A stretch of 64,000 bases of DNA, from assembly GCA_905221605.1 (NCBI GenBank), contig CAJNDS010002720.1, positions 98,501-162,500 of the forward strand, written 5' to 3'. Shown here one piece after another: positions 11,070-21,901 of the stretch (position 1 is the first letter of the stretch; each line of letters opens with the position of its first letter). Source of the DNA: Symbiodinium natans (taxonomy: Eukaryota; Sar; Dinophyceae; Suessiales; Symbiodiniaceae). The translations under genes were made by a program, and so were the position numbers. The notes beneath the pieces are model-generated. The model searched no databases, was not told the DNA's origin, and saw only the letters and a program-made list of their open reading frames with translations.

Positions 11070-11152
11070 GCTTTGAGTCGCCCAACCATGACGAGGACCC
11101 GACCGAGATTGAAGCGATCGCTAGGCCAGGTGGACACGACTCCGAAGCTTGG
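11070..11152 (+). CDS. Candidate internal exon, acidic segment
   Basis: The acceptor context is CTTGTAG. The frame reads FESPNHDEDPTEIEAIARPG and continues to EAWG before a TTTGGGG/TTTAGGG array. The strongly acidic composition and codon use look coding. There is no family match by eye, and the position in the chain is inferred only from the shared layout. Confidence 0.35.
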
Positions 11153-11154
11153 GG

Positions 11155-12230
11155 AGGGTTTGGGGTTTGGGGTTTGGGGTTTAGGGTTTAGGGTTTAGGG
11201 TTTGGGGTTTGGGGTTTAGGGGTTTGGGGTTCAGGGGTTGGGGGTTTAGGAGTTTAGGGTTCAGGGGTTCAGGCGTTTGGGGTTTGGGGGTTTAGGGTTG
11301 GTTGTTTGGGCCCACAGATAGAACGTTCGGCATCTGATCCTCAAACCATAGACAGATTGCTGTCAAGCAGTTCTGTGGGTCCCCCACAGGCTTGGCCCGA
11401 TCGCCTAAATTCTGTAGAGCCGAGAAATGTTCAGCATTTCGGGTGCCCTAAACCTCCTACATGGTACACTCCGAATGCAAACCCTAAACCCTAAGCCCTA
11501 AACCCTGCTAATGCTCGAAGATCCGAAACCAGAAAACAAACCCCCAACTCATGAACCCCACAACCCTCAAATCTCTAACCCTCAAGTTCAGGAGTTTTAG
11601 CGGTTTAGAGTTTAGAGGTTAGGGCTTTGGGGTTCAGGGTTTTACCCTAAGCCCTAAACCCTAAACCCTCAACCCTAAACCCTAAACCCTAAACCCTAAA
11701 CCCTAAACCCTAAACCCTAAACCCTAAACCCTAAGTCCTTGCAGGCCGGGTGGCACAGTGGTCCAGCTCAGCGACAAGGCTCCTGCTTCGGGTCTTTCAG
11801 GGGGAATGGGGTTTAGGGTTTAGGGTTTAGGGCGTGTGCCTGGCTCAGGGAACTCAGAAAGTAGGGTTTAGGGTTTCGGGTTTAGGGTAACCTTGAGGAT
11901 TAGAAGGTAAGGCTAGATAAGATTGTCAGGTTGAATCCTATGACTTCGCCCGAGACCCTAAACCCTGATCTCTGACCAGCGCCAAAGCCCCTAAACCCTG
12001 CGGTAGCCCCGGCCCGAAAAGAGCTCTCTAAGGGTAGCTATGACATGGTCGCTTAGTAAGGGCCCTTAAATGGGTACCCCTTATATACCCCTTACATACC
12101 CTATACAACCCAAGGGCCCATACGTCAGAACCCTTTCAAGGAGGTAAGGGACCGTATGAAGGGACCCTAGATCCTAAACCCTAAACCCTAAACCCTAAGA
12201 ACTACCGTTAGAAGCTCGCGCTTTTTCGCT
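11155..12230. repeat. TTTGGGG/TTTAGGG and CCCTAAA arrays
   Basis: Mixed TTTGGGG and TTTAGGG units (11155-11300) and a CCCTAAA array (11645-11733). Between 12,050 and 12,180 lies an AT-richer patch of GGGTACCCCTTATA-like sequence resembling the MITE-like pieces elsewhere. The island at 11,740-11,815 (after CTTGCAG) is open in two frames. Confidence 0.75.
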
Positions 12231-12236
12231 TCTCAG

Positions 12237-12299
12237 GAACCCCTGCAGCGCATGAAGAACGTCGCGCGGGCGTCACAGTCCCAGGCCATCGCTGGGCAG
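12237..12299 (+). CDS. Candidate internal exon, unidentified protein
   Basis: Follows CTTCTCAG and reads EPLQRMKNVARASQSQAIAG, ending at a GGGCAG just before a TGA in the same frame. A donor within GGGCAG would remove the stop. The island is unique and GC-rich, flanked by CCCTAAA and TTTAGGG arrays. The family is unknown. Confidence 0.35.
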
Positions 12300-12337
12300 T
12301 CCTGAAACCGGGTTGAGAGAGTAAGGATTTAGGGTTT

Positions 12338-13081
12338 AGCTCGATCAGGGTTTAGGGTTTAGGGTTTAGGTTTTAGGGTTTAGGGTTTAGGGTTAGGGTT
12401 TAGGGTTGAGGGTTTAGGGTTGAGGGTATAGGGTTTAGGGTTTAGGGTTTGCGGGATGATGGAACGGCTTCCCAGTCCACCCCAGGCTTTATACGTTTGA
12501 CCGTTGGGATTTGTGCTTTGTGTTCAGGGTTCAACTGCTCTGTACAATCTAGTGTACAATGTAATAATGCGAATAAGAATAAGAATAAGAAGAAGAACAA
12601 TAATAATAAGGTTTCAGTGCAAGTCAATGGGCCCTTGGCAGAAGAGTAAGGGGAAGCTTGAGCATACCCCGCTTAGAGCTTGCCTGAGTCTTTTTCAGGG
12701 GTGGGCTCGTGGAATAAATTGAATTCGTCTCGGTGCTTAGTAGGGAATCAGGTCTTTTCTCTCCCCTTTTAGTCTCGTTTAGGGGATTGCATAGGGTACC
12801 AAATTCTCTTGTAGGAGCTCAGTAAGCTTGGACAGAAGCATGCCACCCCCTCCTGGTGGCCCCAGCCCATGCTGGACCGCGAAAAGCTACCCTTCACCTT
12901 AATTCATCCCCTAAACCCTAAACCCTAAACCCTAAACCCTAAACCCTAAACCCTAAACCCTAAACCCTAAACCCTAAACCCTAAACCCTAAACCCTAAAC
13001 CCTAAACCCTAAACCCTAAAACCCTAAACCCTAAACCCTAAACCCTAAACCCTAAACCCTAAACCCTAAACCCTAAACCCT
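12338..13081. repeat. TTTAGGG array, spacer, long CCCTAAA array
   Basis: TTTAGGG units with TTGAGGG variants (12338-12450). Then a 450-bp unique stretch containing an AATAAG/AATAAT-rich patch (about 12,560-12,610) and a MITE-like GCTTAGTAGGGAATC piece (12,735-12,750). Last is a CCCTAAA array of about 25 copies (12909-13081) with one 8-mer unit near 13,020. No supported gene in the spacer. Confidence 0.85.
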
Positions 13082-13140
13082 CTCTTACTATGTATATTTA
13101 AACCCTAATGACCTTCGTCGGCATGTTGTTTTTTTTTCTG

Positions 13141-15085
13141 GGCCCTAGGGTTTAGGGCCCAGAGTTTTTTTTCAAGGTTTTTCAGAGTTTTTCAGTGTTT
13201 TTCAAGGTTTCTCAAGGTTTTTCAGGGTGTTTCAGGGTTTTTAACCCTCAAGAGGGTTTAGGGCTGTAGGGTTTGGGGCATAGGGTTTGGGGCATAGGGT
13301 TTAGGGCCCAGAGTTTTTTTTCAAGGTTTTTAACCCTCAATTCTGATGAAGGGCCCCGCGACCTTTTCACAGCCTAGTTTTGGTCAAGGGGGGGTCATAT
13401 TTTTCAATTTTAAAGGCAAAATAGTCTTCGGAGACCCCCCTTGCCTCAAACTCCGACCCCCCCTTGAGAGGGAAAGTTTGCTTCCAAAAACACCCCAAAT
13501 GAGGGGGACCCGAGGATCGGCCCGGGCCACAATTAAAAATGCGATTTTTTAGTACTGAAATCGACGGTTCTGGGTGGCCTCTTGTTTCTGGATTTTTGAC
13601 CAAACCGAGCCTTTACCGGTTTCAGAATTTCAAGTTTTTCAAGGTTTTTCGAAGTTTTTCAAGGTTTTTCAAGGTTTTTCAGAATTTTTCAATGTTTTTC
13701 GAGGTTTTTTAATGTTTTTCAGGGTGTTTCAGGATTTGTTTTCAGGTTTAGGGCTGTAGGGTTTGGGGCATAGGGTTTAGGGCTGTAGGGTTTGGGGCAT
13801 AGGGTTTAGGGCTGTAGGGTTCGGGGCATAGTGTTTAGAGCTGTAGGGTTTGGGGCATAGGGTTTAGGGCTGTAGGGTTTGGGGCATAGGGTTTAGAGCT
13901 GTAGGTTTGGGGTATGGGGCATAGGGTTTAGGGTTGTATGGTTTGGGGCATAGGGTTTAGGGCTCCTAGGGTTTGGGGCATAGGAGGGTTTGGGCCCAGA
14001 GTTTTTTTTCAAGGTTTTTCAGAGTTTTTCAGTGTTTTTCAAGGTTTTTCAATGTTTTTCAGGGTGTTTCAGGGTTTTAACCTTCAATTCTGATGAAGGG
14101 CCGCCCCCGCGACCTTTTCACAGCCTAGTTTTGGTCAAGGGGGGGTCGTATTTTTCAATTTTAAAGGCAAAATAGTCTTCGGAGACCCCCCTTGCCTCAA
14201 ACTCCGACCCCCCCTTGAAAGGGAAAGTTTGCCTCCAAAAACACCCCAAATGAGGGGGAGACCCCAGGATCGGCCCGGGTCCCAGTTAAAAATGCGATTT
14301 TTTAGTACTGAAATCGACGGTTCTGGGTGGCCTCTCGTTTCTGGATTTTTGGCAACCGAGCCTTTACCGGTTTCAGAATTTCAAGTTTTCGAGGTTCTTC
14401 AAGGTTTTTCAGAATTTTTCAGTGTTTTTTGATGTTTTTCAATGTTTTTCGAGTTTTTTTCAGGTTTAGGGCTGTAGGGCATAGGGTTTAGGGCTGTAGG
14501 GTTTGGGGCATAGGGTTTAGGGCTGTATGGTTTGGGGCATAGGGTTTAGGGCTCAGAGGGTTTGGGGTAGAGGGTTTAGGGCTCTTAGGGTTTGGGGCAT
14601 AGGGTTTAGGGCCCAGAGTTTTTTTTCAAGGTTTTTCAGAGTTTTTCAATGTTTCTCAAGGTTTTTGTCAATGTTTTTCAAGGTGTTTCAGGGTTTTTAA
14701 CCCTCAATTCTGATGAAGGGCCGCCCCCACGGCCCCCAGCCTAGTTTTGGTCAAGGGGGGGGGTCGTATTCTTCAATTTTAAAGGCAAAATTGTCTTCGG
14801 AGACCCCCCCCCCTGCCTCAAACTCCGACCCCCCCTTGAGAGGGAAAGTTTGCCTCCAAAAACACCCCAAATGAGGGGGACCCCAGGATCGGCCGCGGTC
14901 CCAGTTAAAAATGCGATTTTTTAGTACTGAAATCGACGGTTCTGGGTGGCCTCTCGTTTTCTGGATTTTTGACCAAAACCGAGCCTTCACCGGTTTCAAG
15001 ATTTCAAAGGTTCGTCAAGGTTTTTCAGATGTTCCCCCTTGAGAGGGAAAGTTTGCCTCCAAAACCACCCCAAATGAGGGGCCAC
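13141..15085. repeat. Three tandem copies of a 650-bp unit
   Basis: A unit made of TTTTTCAAGG repeats plus a unique core occurs at about 13,310-13,740, 13,997-14,470 and 14,615-15,020. The core runs from TCTGATGAAGGGCC through AATCGACGGTTCTGGG. A 50-bp remnant follows at 15,035-15,080. Between copies is a 28-bp minisatellite (GGGCTGTAGGGTTTGGGGCA then TAGGGTTTA; 13,745-13,980 and 14,465-14,610). The minus strand of each core opens for about 80 codons. Substitutions and a C-run length change break it in parallel copies, so I do not call a gene. Confidence 0.8.
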
Positions 15086-15480
15086 CCCCCCCCACCCCAC
15101 CCTCCCCGGTTTGAGAATTAGATTTTGGGTTTTCGGCCAATTGGACCTTGAGCTTTAAGCCTACTGGGAATGTATTGAGTGGTCTTTGTATTTTCTCAAT
15201 GTTATGGGTTTCTTGGGTGGGTGGGGTTTTATTCCAGCCCTTGACAAGCTGCTTGACTAGTGAATGCTCGGACTTGAGATGCTGAACCCTAAACCCTAAA
15301 CCCTAAACCCTAAACCCTAAACCCTAAACCCTAAACCCTAAAGCCTAAAGCCTAAACCCTAAACCCTAAACCCTAAACCCTAAACCCTAAACCCTAAACC
15401 CTAAACCCTAAACCCTAAAACCCTAAACCCTAAAACCCTGAACCCTTCATCCTAAGCCCTAAACCCTCTCCCCCCCTTGC
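15086..15480. repeat. CCCTAAA array
   Basis: After about 200 bp of unique sequence, CCCTAAA units run from 15,284 to 15,470 with a few CCTAAAG and CCCTAAAA variants. They end in a C-run directly before the exon-like island at 15,484. Confidence 0.85.
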
Positions 15481-15483
15481 CAG

Positions 15484-15555
15484 GTGCAGATGTCCATGGG
15501 CCGGGCAGACTGGACCACGAGCTCGGCAGTGAGCTGCCTCAGCTTGCGTGAAGCC
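15484..15555 (+). CDS. Candidate internal exon, unidentified protein
   Basis: The acceptor context is CCTTGCCAG. The plus frame reads VQMSMGRADWTTSSAVSCLS and continues to LREAL. It could continue in sense into the AAG-preceded island at 17,700. The family is not recognised. Neighbouring islands at 15,690 and 16,200 are also open but weaker. Confidence 0.33.
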
Positions 15556-15599
15556 CTAAGCCCCTGAAGCTCCTTAAGACCCCCCCCCCTGAAGCCCTT

Positions 15600-17690
15600 G
15601 GGTTTAGGGTTTGGGGTTTGTGGTTTGGGGTTCAGGGTTTGGGGTTCAGGGTTCAACAATTTCGGGTTCAGCCTAAACCTTCAACGCCCCAGGGTCGCGA
15701 GCGCTCTGCTGTAGACACGCGCTCAGGCAATGGCCAAGGACATCGAGATCCGAGCCTGAGCGGACCCACTCTGTTTTTTATTCTCGGAAGTTGAGGCATG
15801 GGTTTCCTACCTAATTGGGGTCCTCTTCATAAGGGAATCCTACTAGTTGGGTCGTGTTTAGGGTTTAGGGTTTAGGGTTTAGGGTTTAGGGTTTAGGGTT
15901 TAGGGTTTAGGATTTAGGCTATCTTAGGTGTCCCCTATGCTCGCAAACCCCCATGTGAGTTCGGGGCTTCCGAATTGCACCTGGTCTAGGCATCATGTAC
16001 CACAGGCAGCCCCGAACTCCAAATCCCAAGCCCTAAACCCCTAAAACCCGAAACCTCAAACCCTAAACCCCTACATCCCTAAATCCCCAGACCCTAAAGC
16101 CCTGAACCCCTAAAACTCCAACCTCTAAAACCCTTGAACCCTCAACACTTGAAGCCATTTAGATCGGAGCATAAACTTCGTTCAAAGCTCGCAAACCAAA
16201 GGCCTCAAACTCCAACAAAATGCGCGGACCCTGCGTGCTGAAAGGCACGCGCAGCTGGCTGCGCCCGGTGTTTCACCAAGTAGTTTCACACACTTCCCTT
16301 GGCAGATTATCTAAACCCCTAAACCCCGAAACCCCTAAACCCCTAAACCCTAAACCGCTCACCCTAAACCCTAAACCCAAAGCGCCCCGTTGTTTCCGGT
16401 AAGCCTCTTAGGCACGTCTCACTCAAAGCTGCTCCCCACGTGTCACCGAAAGAAGCGTTGGGGTTCGTTGCCTTTGGGGCTTCGGGCCTCGCAGGGTTGA
16501 GGGTTTAGGGTTTAGGGTTTAAGGTTTAAGGTTCAGGGTTGAGGGTTTAGGGTTTAGGGTTGAGGGTTGAGGGTTTAGGGTTGAGGGTTTAGGGTTGAGG
16601 GTTTAAGGTTTAGGGTTTAGGGTTTAAGGTTTAGGGTTCCGGGTTTAGAGTCTAGGGCTCCCAGAAATTGCACTTGGGGCTAGGCTGCTGACCTTCATCA
16701 TGGTGCCGGCCGGCTCAGACACGGCTTGCGCCCCGAGGCTTCCTAGCACGGTACCTAGCATGCTGAGTGTTACGATAAGGTCAACTCAGATCCTGGGATC
16801 TCAAGTGGTGCGAGCTTGTTGCCCTTGATATCTTTTGCTGCCTCAAAAGCCCTAAGGCCTAAGCCCTAAACCCTAAACCCTAAACCCTAAATCCTAAATC
16901 CTAAACCCTAAATTCTATACCCCAACCCCCACTAAGCAACAGGGACACTTCTAAACTGCGGAAGGCAGCAGTCAGACCAGTTTTGCAGCCTACCGACCCT
17001 TGCATGCCCGTATTGTTTTGAAGCATTCTCCTTTGGCTAAACCCTAAACCCGAAACCCTAAACCCTAAGCCCTAAGCCCTAAACCCTAAATGTGAGAAGC
17101 CTGCATGTAGAAGACTCGGTAGATCAGCAGTTTATCCTCAAGCTCTATAGCCTAACCCTAAACCCTGAACCCCTAAACCTAAACCAAAGCCCAGCTCAGT
17201 CGCCTAACCCTAAACCCTGAACCCCTAAACCCTAAACCCTAAACCCCGAACCCGAAACCTAAGCCCTTTTAGCAGTTACTCAGACTCAGCAGCCGCGAAA
17301 GCGATGCAGTCATGCCGTCAGCCCTGGGTGCAGAGGTGCAGAGCTCCGACGCAGGGCATCAGCACGGGGGTTTAGGGTTTAGGGTTTAGGGTTTAGGGTT
17401 CAGGGTTCAGGGTTTAGGGTTTAGGGTTTAGGGTTTAGGGTTTAGGGTTTAGGGTTTAGGGTTTAGGGTTTAGGGCTCACGATGCGGGGCTCTTGTTAGT
17501 ACTTCACCCAGTCGCTGCATCCTAGCCTCTACTGCTACCGAGCTGCACGCCGATCCTGGAGGCTTGTGGAATGCCGGAGCCATTTCTTACACATCCGGAG
17601 AAAGGGTTTAGGGCTTAGTGCTTAGTAGGGTTCAGGGTTTAGGGGTTTAAGGGTCTAGGGGTTTCAGGCATTTCGGTTGAAGAACTAAGC
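15600..17690. repeat. Telomere-like arrays with unique islands
   Basis: TTTAGGG at 15857-15918; CCCTAAA-derived units at 16,020-16,150 and 16,310-16,380; TTTAGGG/TTGAGGG at 16497-16645; CCCTAAA at 16,865-16,925 and 17,040-17,095; TTTAGGG at 17368-17476. Islands such as 16,200-16,290 and 17,285-17,365 are unique and partly open. Nothing recognisable. Confidence 0.75.
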
Positions 17691-17699
17691 TTCCTTAAG

Positions 17700-17804
17700 C
17701 CCAAATTCGTGCAACGCCCCAACCTCATCCAGGCCCTTATCACCGCAGGCAGCTTCAGGCAGAACCCGCAGAACTCGCAGCGACAGGCGCCAGTAGCCGG
17801 GTGA
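17700..17804 (+). CDS. Candidate terminal exon, unidentified protein
   Basis: After CCTTAAG the frame reads KPKFVQRPNLIQALITAGSF and then a Gln/Asn-rich tail to a TGA at about 17,803. The hydrophobic pattern (LIQALITAG) is helix-like. It is either the last exon of the left-hand chain or an internal exon read through. The family is not recognised. Confidence 0.33.
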   Translation, partial: PKFVQRPNLIQALITAGSFRQNPQNSQRQAPVAG

Positions 17805-18494
17805 TAGCAGAACCTGGTCCAACTTTAGCCAAAAGGCGCCTGAGCCCTATCAGCCCGAAACCCTAAACCCTGAACCCTAAACCCTCAACCCTCATGGCTT
17901 TCAAGGAAACATCGCAAACACTCACGCACTGCAGCATCAGTAGCTGAGCCATGACGCGCGGCTTCCTAGCAGACAAGGCCGAATCTTAGCAAACACCCCT
18001 CAGGTCGGTCAGGGTTTAGGGTTTAGGGTTTAGGGTTTAGGCGTTAGGGTGTAGAGTTTAGGATTTGCAGAGTTTTTTTGTAAGGTTCTGCAGGGGTTTG
18101 TGAGTAGGGTGTGTCGGGTATAGGCCCCCGGGCATGGCTATGGCTGGGGGTATGTTAGGGTTGAGCGTTTGGGGTTTCAGGGGGTTTTGGTGGGTGTCAG
18201 GGGGTTTAGGGGGGTTTTCGGGTTTTTTCTTGGTTTATTGTAATTAATATTTATGATTTTGTTGTTGTTTTTTTTTTTTTTTAAAGGGTTTTCGGGGGGG
18301 TTTTTGGGGTTTTTAGGGCTTTAGGGTTTTCAGGGTTTTGAGGGTTTTAGGGGTTTTCGGGGATTTCTGGTTTCAGGGTTCTTAGGTGTTCATGGCTTTG
18401 GGGCTTTGGGGCTTGATGGCTTGAGGGTTTTTCTGGTTTTTTGGGGGTTTCTGAGGGGTGTAGGGGTTCGGAGGTTGAGTTGCTTTCATCTTCT
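17805..18494. other. T/G-rich sequence with degenerate repeats
   Basis: Short CCCTAAA and TTTAGGG runs (17,860-17,895; 18,010-18,045), then a GGGTTTT-rich, poly-T-containing stretch (T-run 18,270-18,282). No gene seen. Confidence 0.5.
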
Positions 18495-18600
18495 GGCTGG
18501 TTCTGAGTAGGGAATGCGGGAATGAAGACCCTATATATATATATATACCCTTTAAGGGAGTATGCAGGGCCCTCATTCCCTCATTCCCTACTAAGAACCA
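18495..18600. mobile_element. MITE, GGTTCTTAGTAGGGAATG family, copy 1
   Basis: The left end GGCTGGTTCTGAGTAGGGAA faces the right end TTCCCTACTAAGAACCAGG, an inverted repeat of about 25 bp that includes GGGAATG. The centre has a (TA)n run (18,533-18,547). The same termini occur at 20,233-20,313. About 105 bp long with no coding capacity. Confidence 0.75.
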
Positions 18601-19330
18601 GGGATCCTTACAAGGCAAAGGAGGCTGCATCAGGTTTAGGAGATGGAGAACCCCGAGGTCGCCCCCGAACCCACAACCCGGAGCCTTAGAAGGTCTATGG
18701 CCCTGGTTTTTTTCGGGTTTTTCGGCTTTTTAGGGTTTTTAGGGTTTTTAGGGTTTTTAGGGTTTTTAGGGTTTTTAGGGTTTTTAGGGTTTTTAAGGCT
18801 TTTAGGGTTTTTAGGGTTTTTAGGGTTTTTAGGGTGGGCTTTTAGGGTTTTTAGGGTGGGCTTTTAGGGTTTTTAGGGTTGTTACAGTTTCAGGGTTTTA
18901 GGGTGTAAAGGGTTTAAGGTTTTTAGCTTGTTTTATTTGTTTTGTGTTTTTCTGTTTTTAAAAAGTTTTTTTTAGGGTTTAGGCTGTAGACCCCTCAACT
19001 CCGAAACCTGATGTTGCTTGCCGCTGTCGCAACTGCAGCGTTTTCCTTGGACCTCAGAGAATAGCGCAAGGAACCCCCAGGAAGGGACCCTTAATCTTAC
19101 TCCCCCTGTATAACCCCCACAGAACCGCTATATATATATATATACACACCTTATATAGTCCCGATGTACCTAAGTAGCCCCTACGTAACCCCGAAAAAAC
19201 TCCTAAGGTCCCGTACATAAGGGTCCCTCCTCTAGTCCCTTGAGACTTGCAGAATCAGGTTTTCCCATTAAGGGGGCAGTCAGAGTCAGGGTTCTGACAC
19301 CCATGGCGCGGGGCTAGGGATGAAGAAGCA
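18601..19330. repeat. TTTTTAGGG 9-mer array and flanks
   Basis: A nearly pure 9-mer TTTTTAGGG array (about 18,725-18,880), unlike the usual 7-mer. It reads as a repetitive FLGFLGFLG frame, which is not a protein. Downstream is unique sequence with a (TA)n run at 19,126-19,143 inside a GGGTCCCTCC-bordered segment (about 19,070-19,250). That border also occurs at 60,960-61,060. Confidence 0.8.
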
Positions 19331-19613
19331 CCCTAAGCCCTAAGCCCTAAGCCCTAAACCCTAAACCCTAAACCCTAACCCTAAACCCTAAACCCTAAAC
19401 CCTAAACCCTAAACCCTAAACCCCAGACTTCAAAGAACCCCAAGCCCCGGAGAGGGCTATGATGTATTTAGAGAGCCCGCTAGGGTTTAGGGTTTAGGGT
19501 TTAGGGTTTAGGGTTTAGGGTTTAGGGTTTAGGGTTTAGGGTTTAGGGTTTAGGGTTTAGGGTTTAGGGTTTAGGGTTTAGGGTTTAGGGTTTAGGGTTT
19601 AGGGTTTAGGGTT
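19331..19613. repeat. Inverted pair of telomere-like arrays
   Basis: CCCTAAA (19331-19425, 13 or so copies) and TTTAGGG (19483-19613, about 19 copies) face each other across a 57-bp spacer. They are perfectly complementary over many units and could form a large hairpin. Confidence 0.9.
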
Positions 19614-19844
19614 TTGCTCTTTTGCCCGCGATGAAGTTGGACGCCCCGCCGTTTCCGCACGACAAGCTCCTTTGCTTCCTTTTGGGTTTAGGGTTCAGGG
19701 GATTGGGGTTTAGGGGGCTTGAGGTTTAGGGTCTATAGGGTTTTTAAGGCCTTCAGGGCTTGCAGGGTTCATGGTTCTGGGGTTAGCCCTAAACCCTAAA
19801 CCCTAAGCCCTAAGCCCTAAACCCTAAACCCTAAACCCTAAAAA

Positions 19845-19964
19845 GCCCTCAGCATCCCGAGGTCAGGGATCGTCGTTCTGAGAACTCAACTGCGGGCCGA
19901 GGACGAAGTCCCGAGCCTTGCGCCGTGCTCCGCGTTGGCCCAAGGGCTAAAGGATGCTGAGGGC
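19845..19964. mobile_element. Short inverted-repeat-bounded unit
   Basis: A perfect 13-bp inverted repeat (GCCCTCAGCATCC at 19845-19857, GGATGCTGAGGGC at 19952-19964) bounds a GC-rich unique centre and is itself flanked by CCCTAAA and TTTAGGG arrays. It may be a small DNA element or an insertion carrying its own ends. Only one copy was seen. Confidence 0.45.
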
Positions 19965-20080
19965 AAAGGATGGCTTTTGGGGTTTAGGGTTTAGGGTTTA
20001 GGGTTGAGAGGAGCAGGTTGCCTGACGTGACCGGTGATCTCCTACGGTGCGCTGCTGGCCGCAACACCCCTGTTGGAGTT

Positions 20081-20394
20081 GGGACGTTGCCCCCTTATAC
20101 TAACTTTGCGGTGCTTTACTGTAACTTTAGATCCTTAGCTTTTTTTGGTTTATTGGGCTTCTTAATGAGGCAGCTAAAAGTTTATTTTTTATTACCCTCC
20201 TAAGTGCAGCCAAGCTAACAGCCCTTTATACTGGCTGGTTCTTAGTAGGGAAAGAGGGAATGGGTACCCCATATAATCCCTTAATTCCCTCATTCCCTAC
20301 TAAGAACCAAGCCAAAAGGGATTACAGTACCCCCGATTATATATGGTCCCTAATAAGGACTGTTTGTATACGTTAGGGGGAACATCTCAACGTT
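20081..20394. mobile_element. Composite MITE with a nested second MITE
   Basis: The outer ends GTTGCCCCCTTATACTAAC and ATACGTTAGGGGGAACATCT match the TTCCCCC family. Inside lie a copy of the 120-bp repeat also found at 4906-5028 and, at 20,233-20,313, a complete GGTTCTTAGTAGGGAA element with facing ends. The nesting gives the order of insertion: the outer element came first. Confidence 0.65.
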
Positions 20395-21895
20395 GGAGTG
20401 AAGATTGGGAGGCACAGCTAGAGTGTGATGACGATGACGAACTGACGCGGTATTGTTCGGATCTCTGGGCCGGGGTTGACATGCGTAGAACTCAAGCGGG
20501 AGACTGGCAGTTGTTTGAATCCGCTTGACAATCTGCCCATCTGCGCACAAGGGGGGATTTCCTGAATTAATAAAGGTCTTGCTACCGGAAGCCCTAAGAA
20601 GCCCTAAGCCCTGAGCCCTGAGCCCTAAGCCCTAAGCCCTAAGCCCTAAGCCCTAAGCCCTAAACCCTAAACCCTAAACCCTAAACCCTAAACTCTAAAC
20701 CCTAAACCCTAAACCCTAAACCTGAAATAGGCCCTTCGGGCACCACGAAGACTTGAAACTTCCCCAAATTGCAGCGAGCGTGTGGAAGTCCTCCCACAGG
20801 GGTTGACTAAACCCTACACCCTAAACCGTAAACCCTAAACCCTAAACCCTACACCCTAAACCCTAAACCCCCTAAACCCCCTAAACCCTAAACCCCCTAA
20901 ACCCCCTAAACCCCCTAAACCCCCTAAACCCCCAAAACCCCCTAACCCCTAAACCCCCTAAACCCCTAAACCCCCCAAACCCCCTAAACACCCCAAACCC
21001 CCTAAACCCCCTAAACCCCCGAAACCCCCCCCTCAACACCCTAAACCCCCTACACCCTACACCCTAAACCCAATACACGCCGTTGGTCACTTCGTGTCGT
21101 GCTGCCTACTCAGCAGCCCTAGCCCGAAGAACCTGCCCCAAACCCTCAAAACCCTCAATGCCCGACTCTAATACCCTAAACCCTAAACCCTAAACCCTAA
21201 ACCCTAAACCCTAAACCCTAAACCCTAAACCCTAAACCCTAAACCCTAACCCTAAACCCTAAACCCTAAACCCTAAACCCTAAACCCTAAACCCTAAACC
21301 CTAAACCCTAAACCCTAAACCCTAAACCCTAAATGCCCAAGAACACTAAACAGCTCTAAGACTCTAAGACCCTAAGCCCTACGCCTGTAAGTTCCCTACG
21401 AGCCCGCAATGCCGTAAGCGCCCGCAATGCCGTAAGCCCTAAATGCTCTAAACCCGGAGAACCCTAAACGCCGTAGACCCGAAGAACCCTGAACCCTAAA
21501 CCCTAAACTCAACATTCCATAAACCCTACACCCGAAATACCCTTCCTAAATCCCGAAAACCCCAAATCCCTAAAAACCCAAATACCCGAAACCCTAAAGA
21601 CCCTAAACCCGAAAACGGATCCTCAAAGGCCCGGCATCCTCAAGCCTTAAATGCCCTTAACAGCCTAACAACCCTCAATCACGACATGCCTTGCACGTGC
21701 CGGGAGCGAACACCCCCAAACTTCGCATTCTCAAAATCTCCTGCGCGACCCTCCCTAATACCCTAAACTCCCTAAACCCTCGACCCTAAACCTTCAACCC
21801 TAAACCCTCAACCCTAAACCTTCAACCCTAAACCCTCAACCCTAAACCCTAAACCCTAAACCCTCAACCCTCAACCCTCACACCGCAAGCCCCGA
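20395..21895. repeat. CCCTAAA arrays and 8-mer CCCCTAAA variants
   Basis: CCCTAAG/CCCTAAA (20,590-20,730), CCCCTAAA/CCCCCTAAA mixtures (20,811-21,065), a CCCTAAA array of about 23 units (21,172-21,334) and CCCTAAACCTTCAA mixtures (21,765-21,880). The unique part at 20,395-20,580 shows no recognisable product. It is followed directly by the first ankyrin exon. Confidence 0.85.
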
Positions 21896-21901
21896 GCTCA
21901 G

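Noticed and set aside
11746-11815. tRNA-like start (GGTGGCACAGTGG resembles an A box)
   Set aside because: No matching B box (GGTTCRANNCC) or foldable acceptor stem follows; the island reads as open sequence instead.
13367-14999. 80-codon minus-strand frames repeated in each 650-bp unit
   Set aside because: Each copy differs by frame-changing C-run lengths, no domain is seen and the frames run into the flanking repeats.
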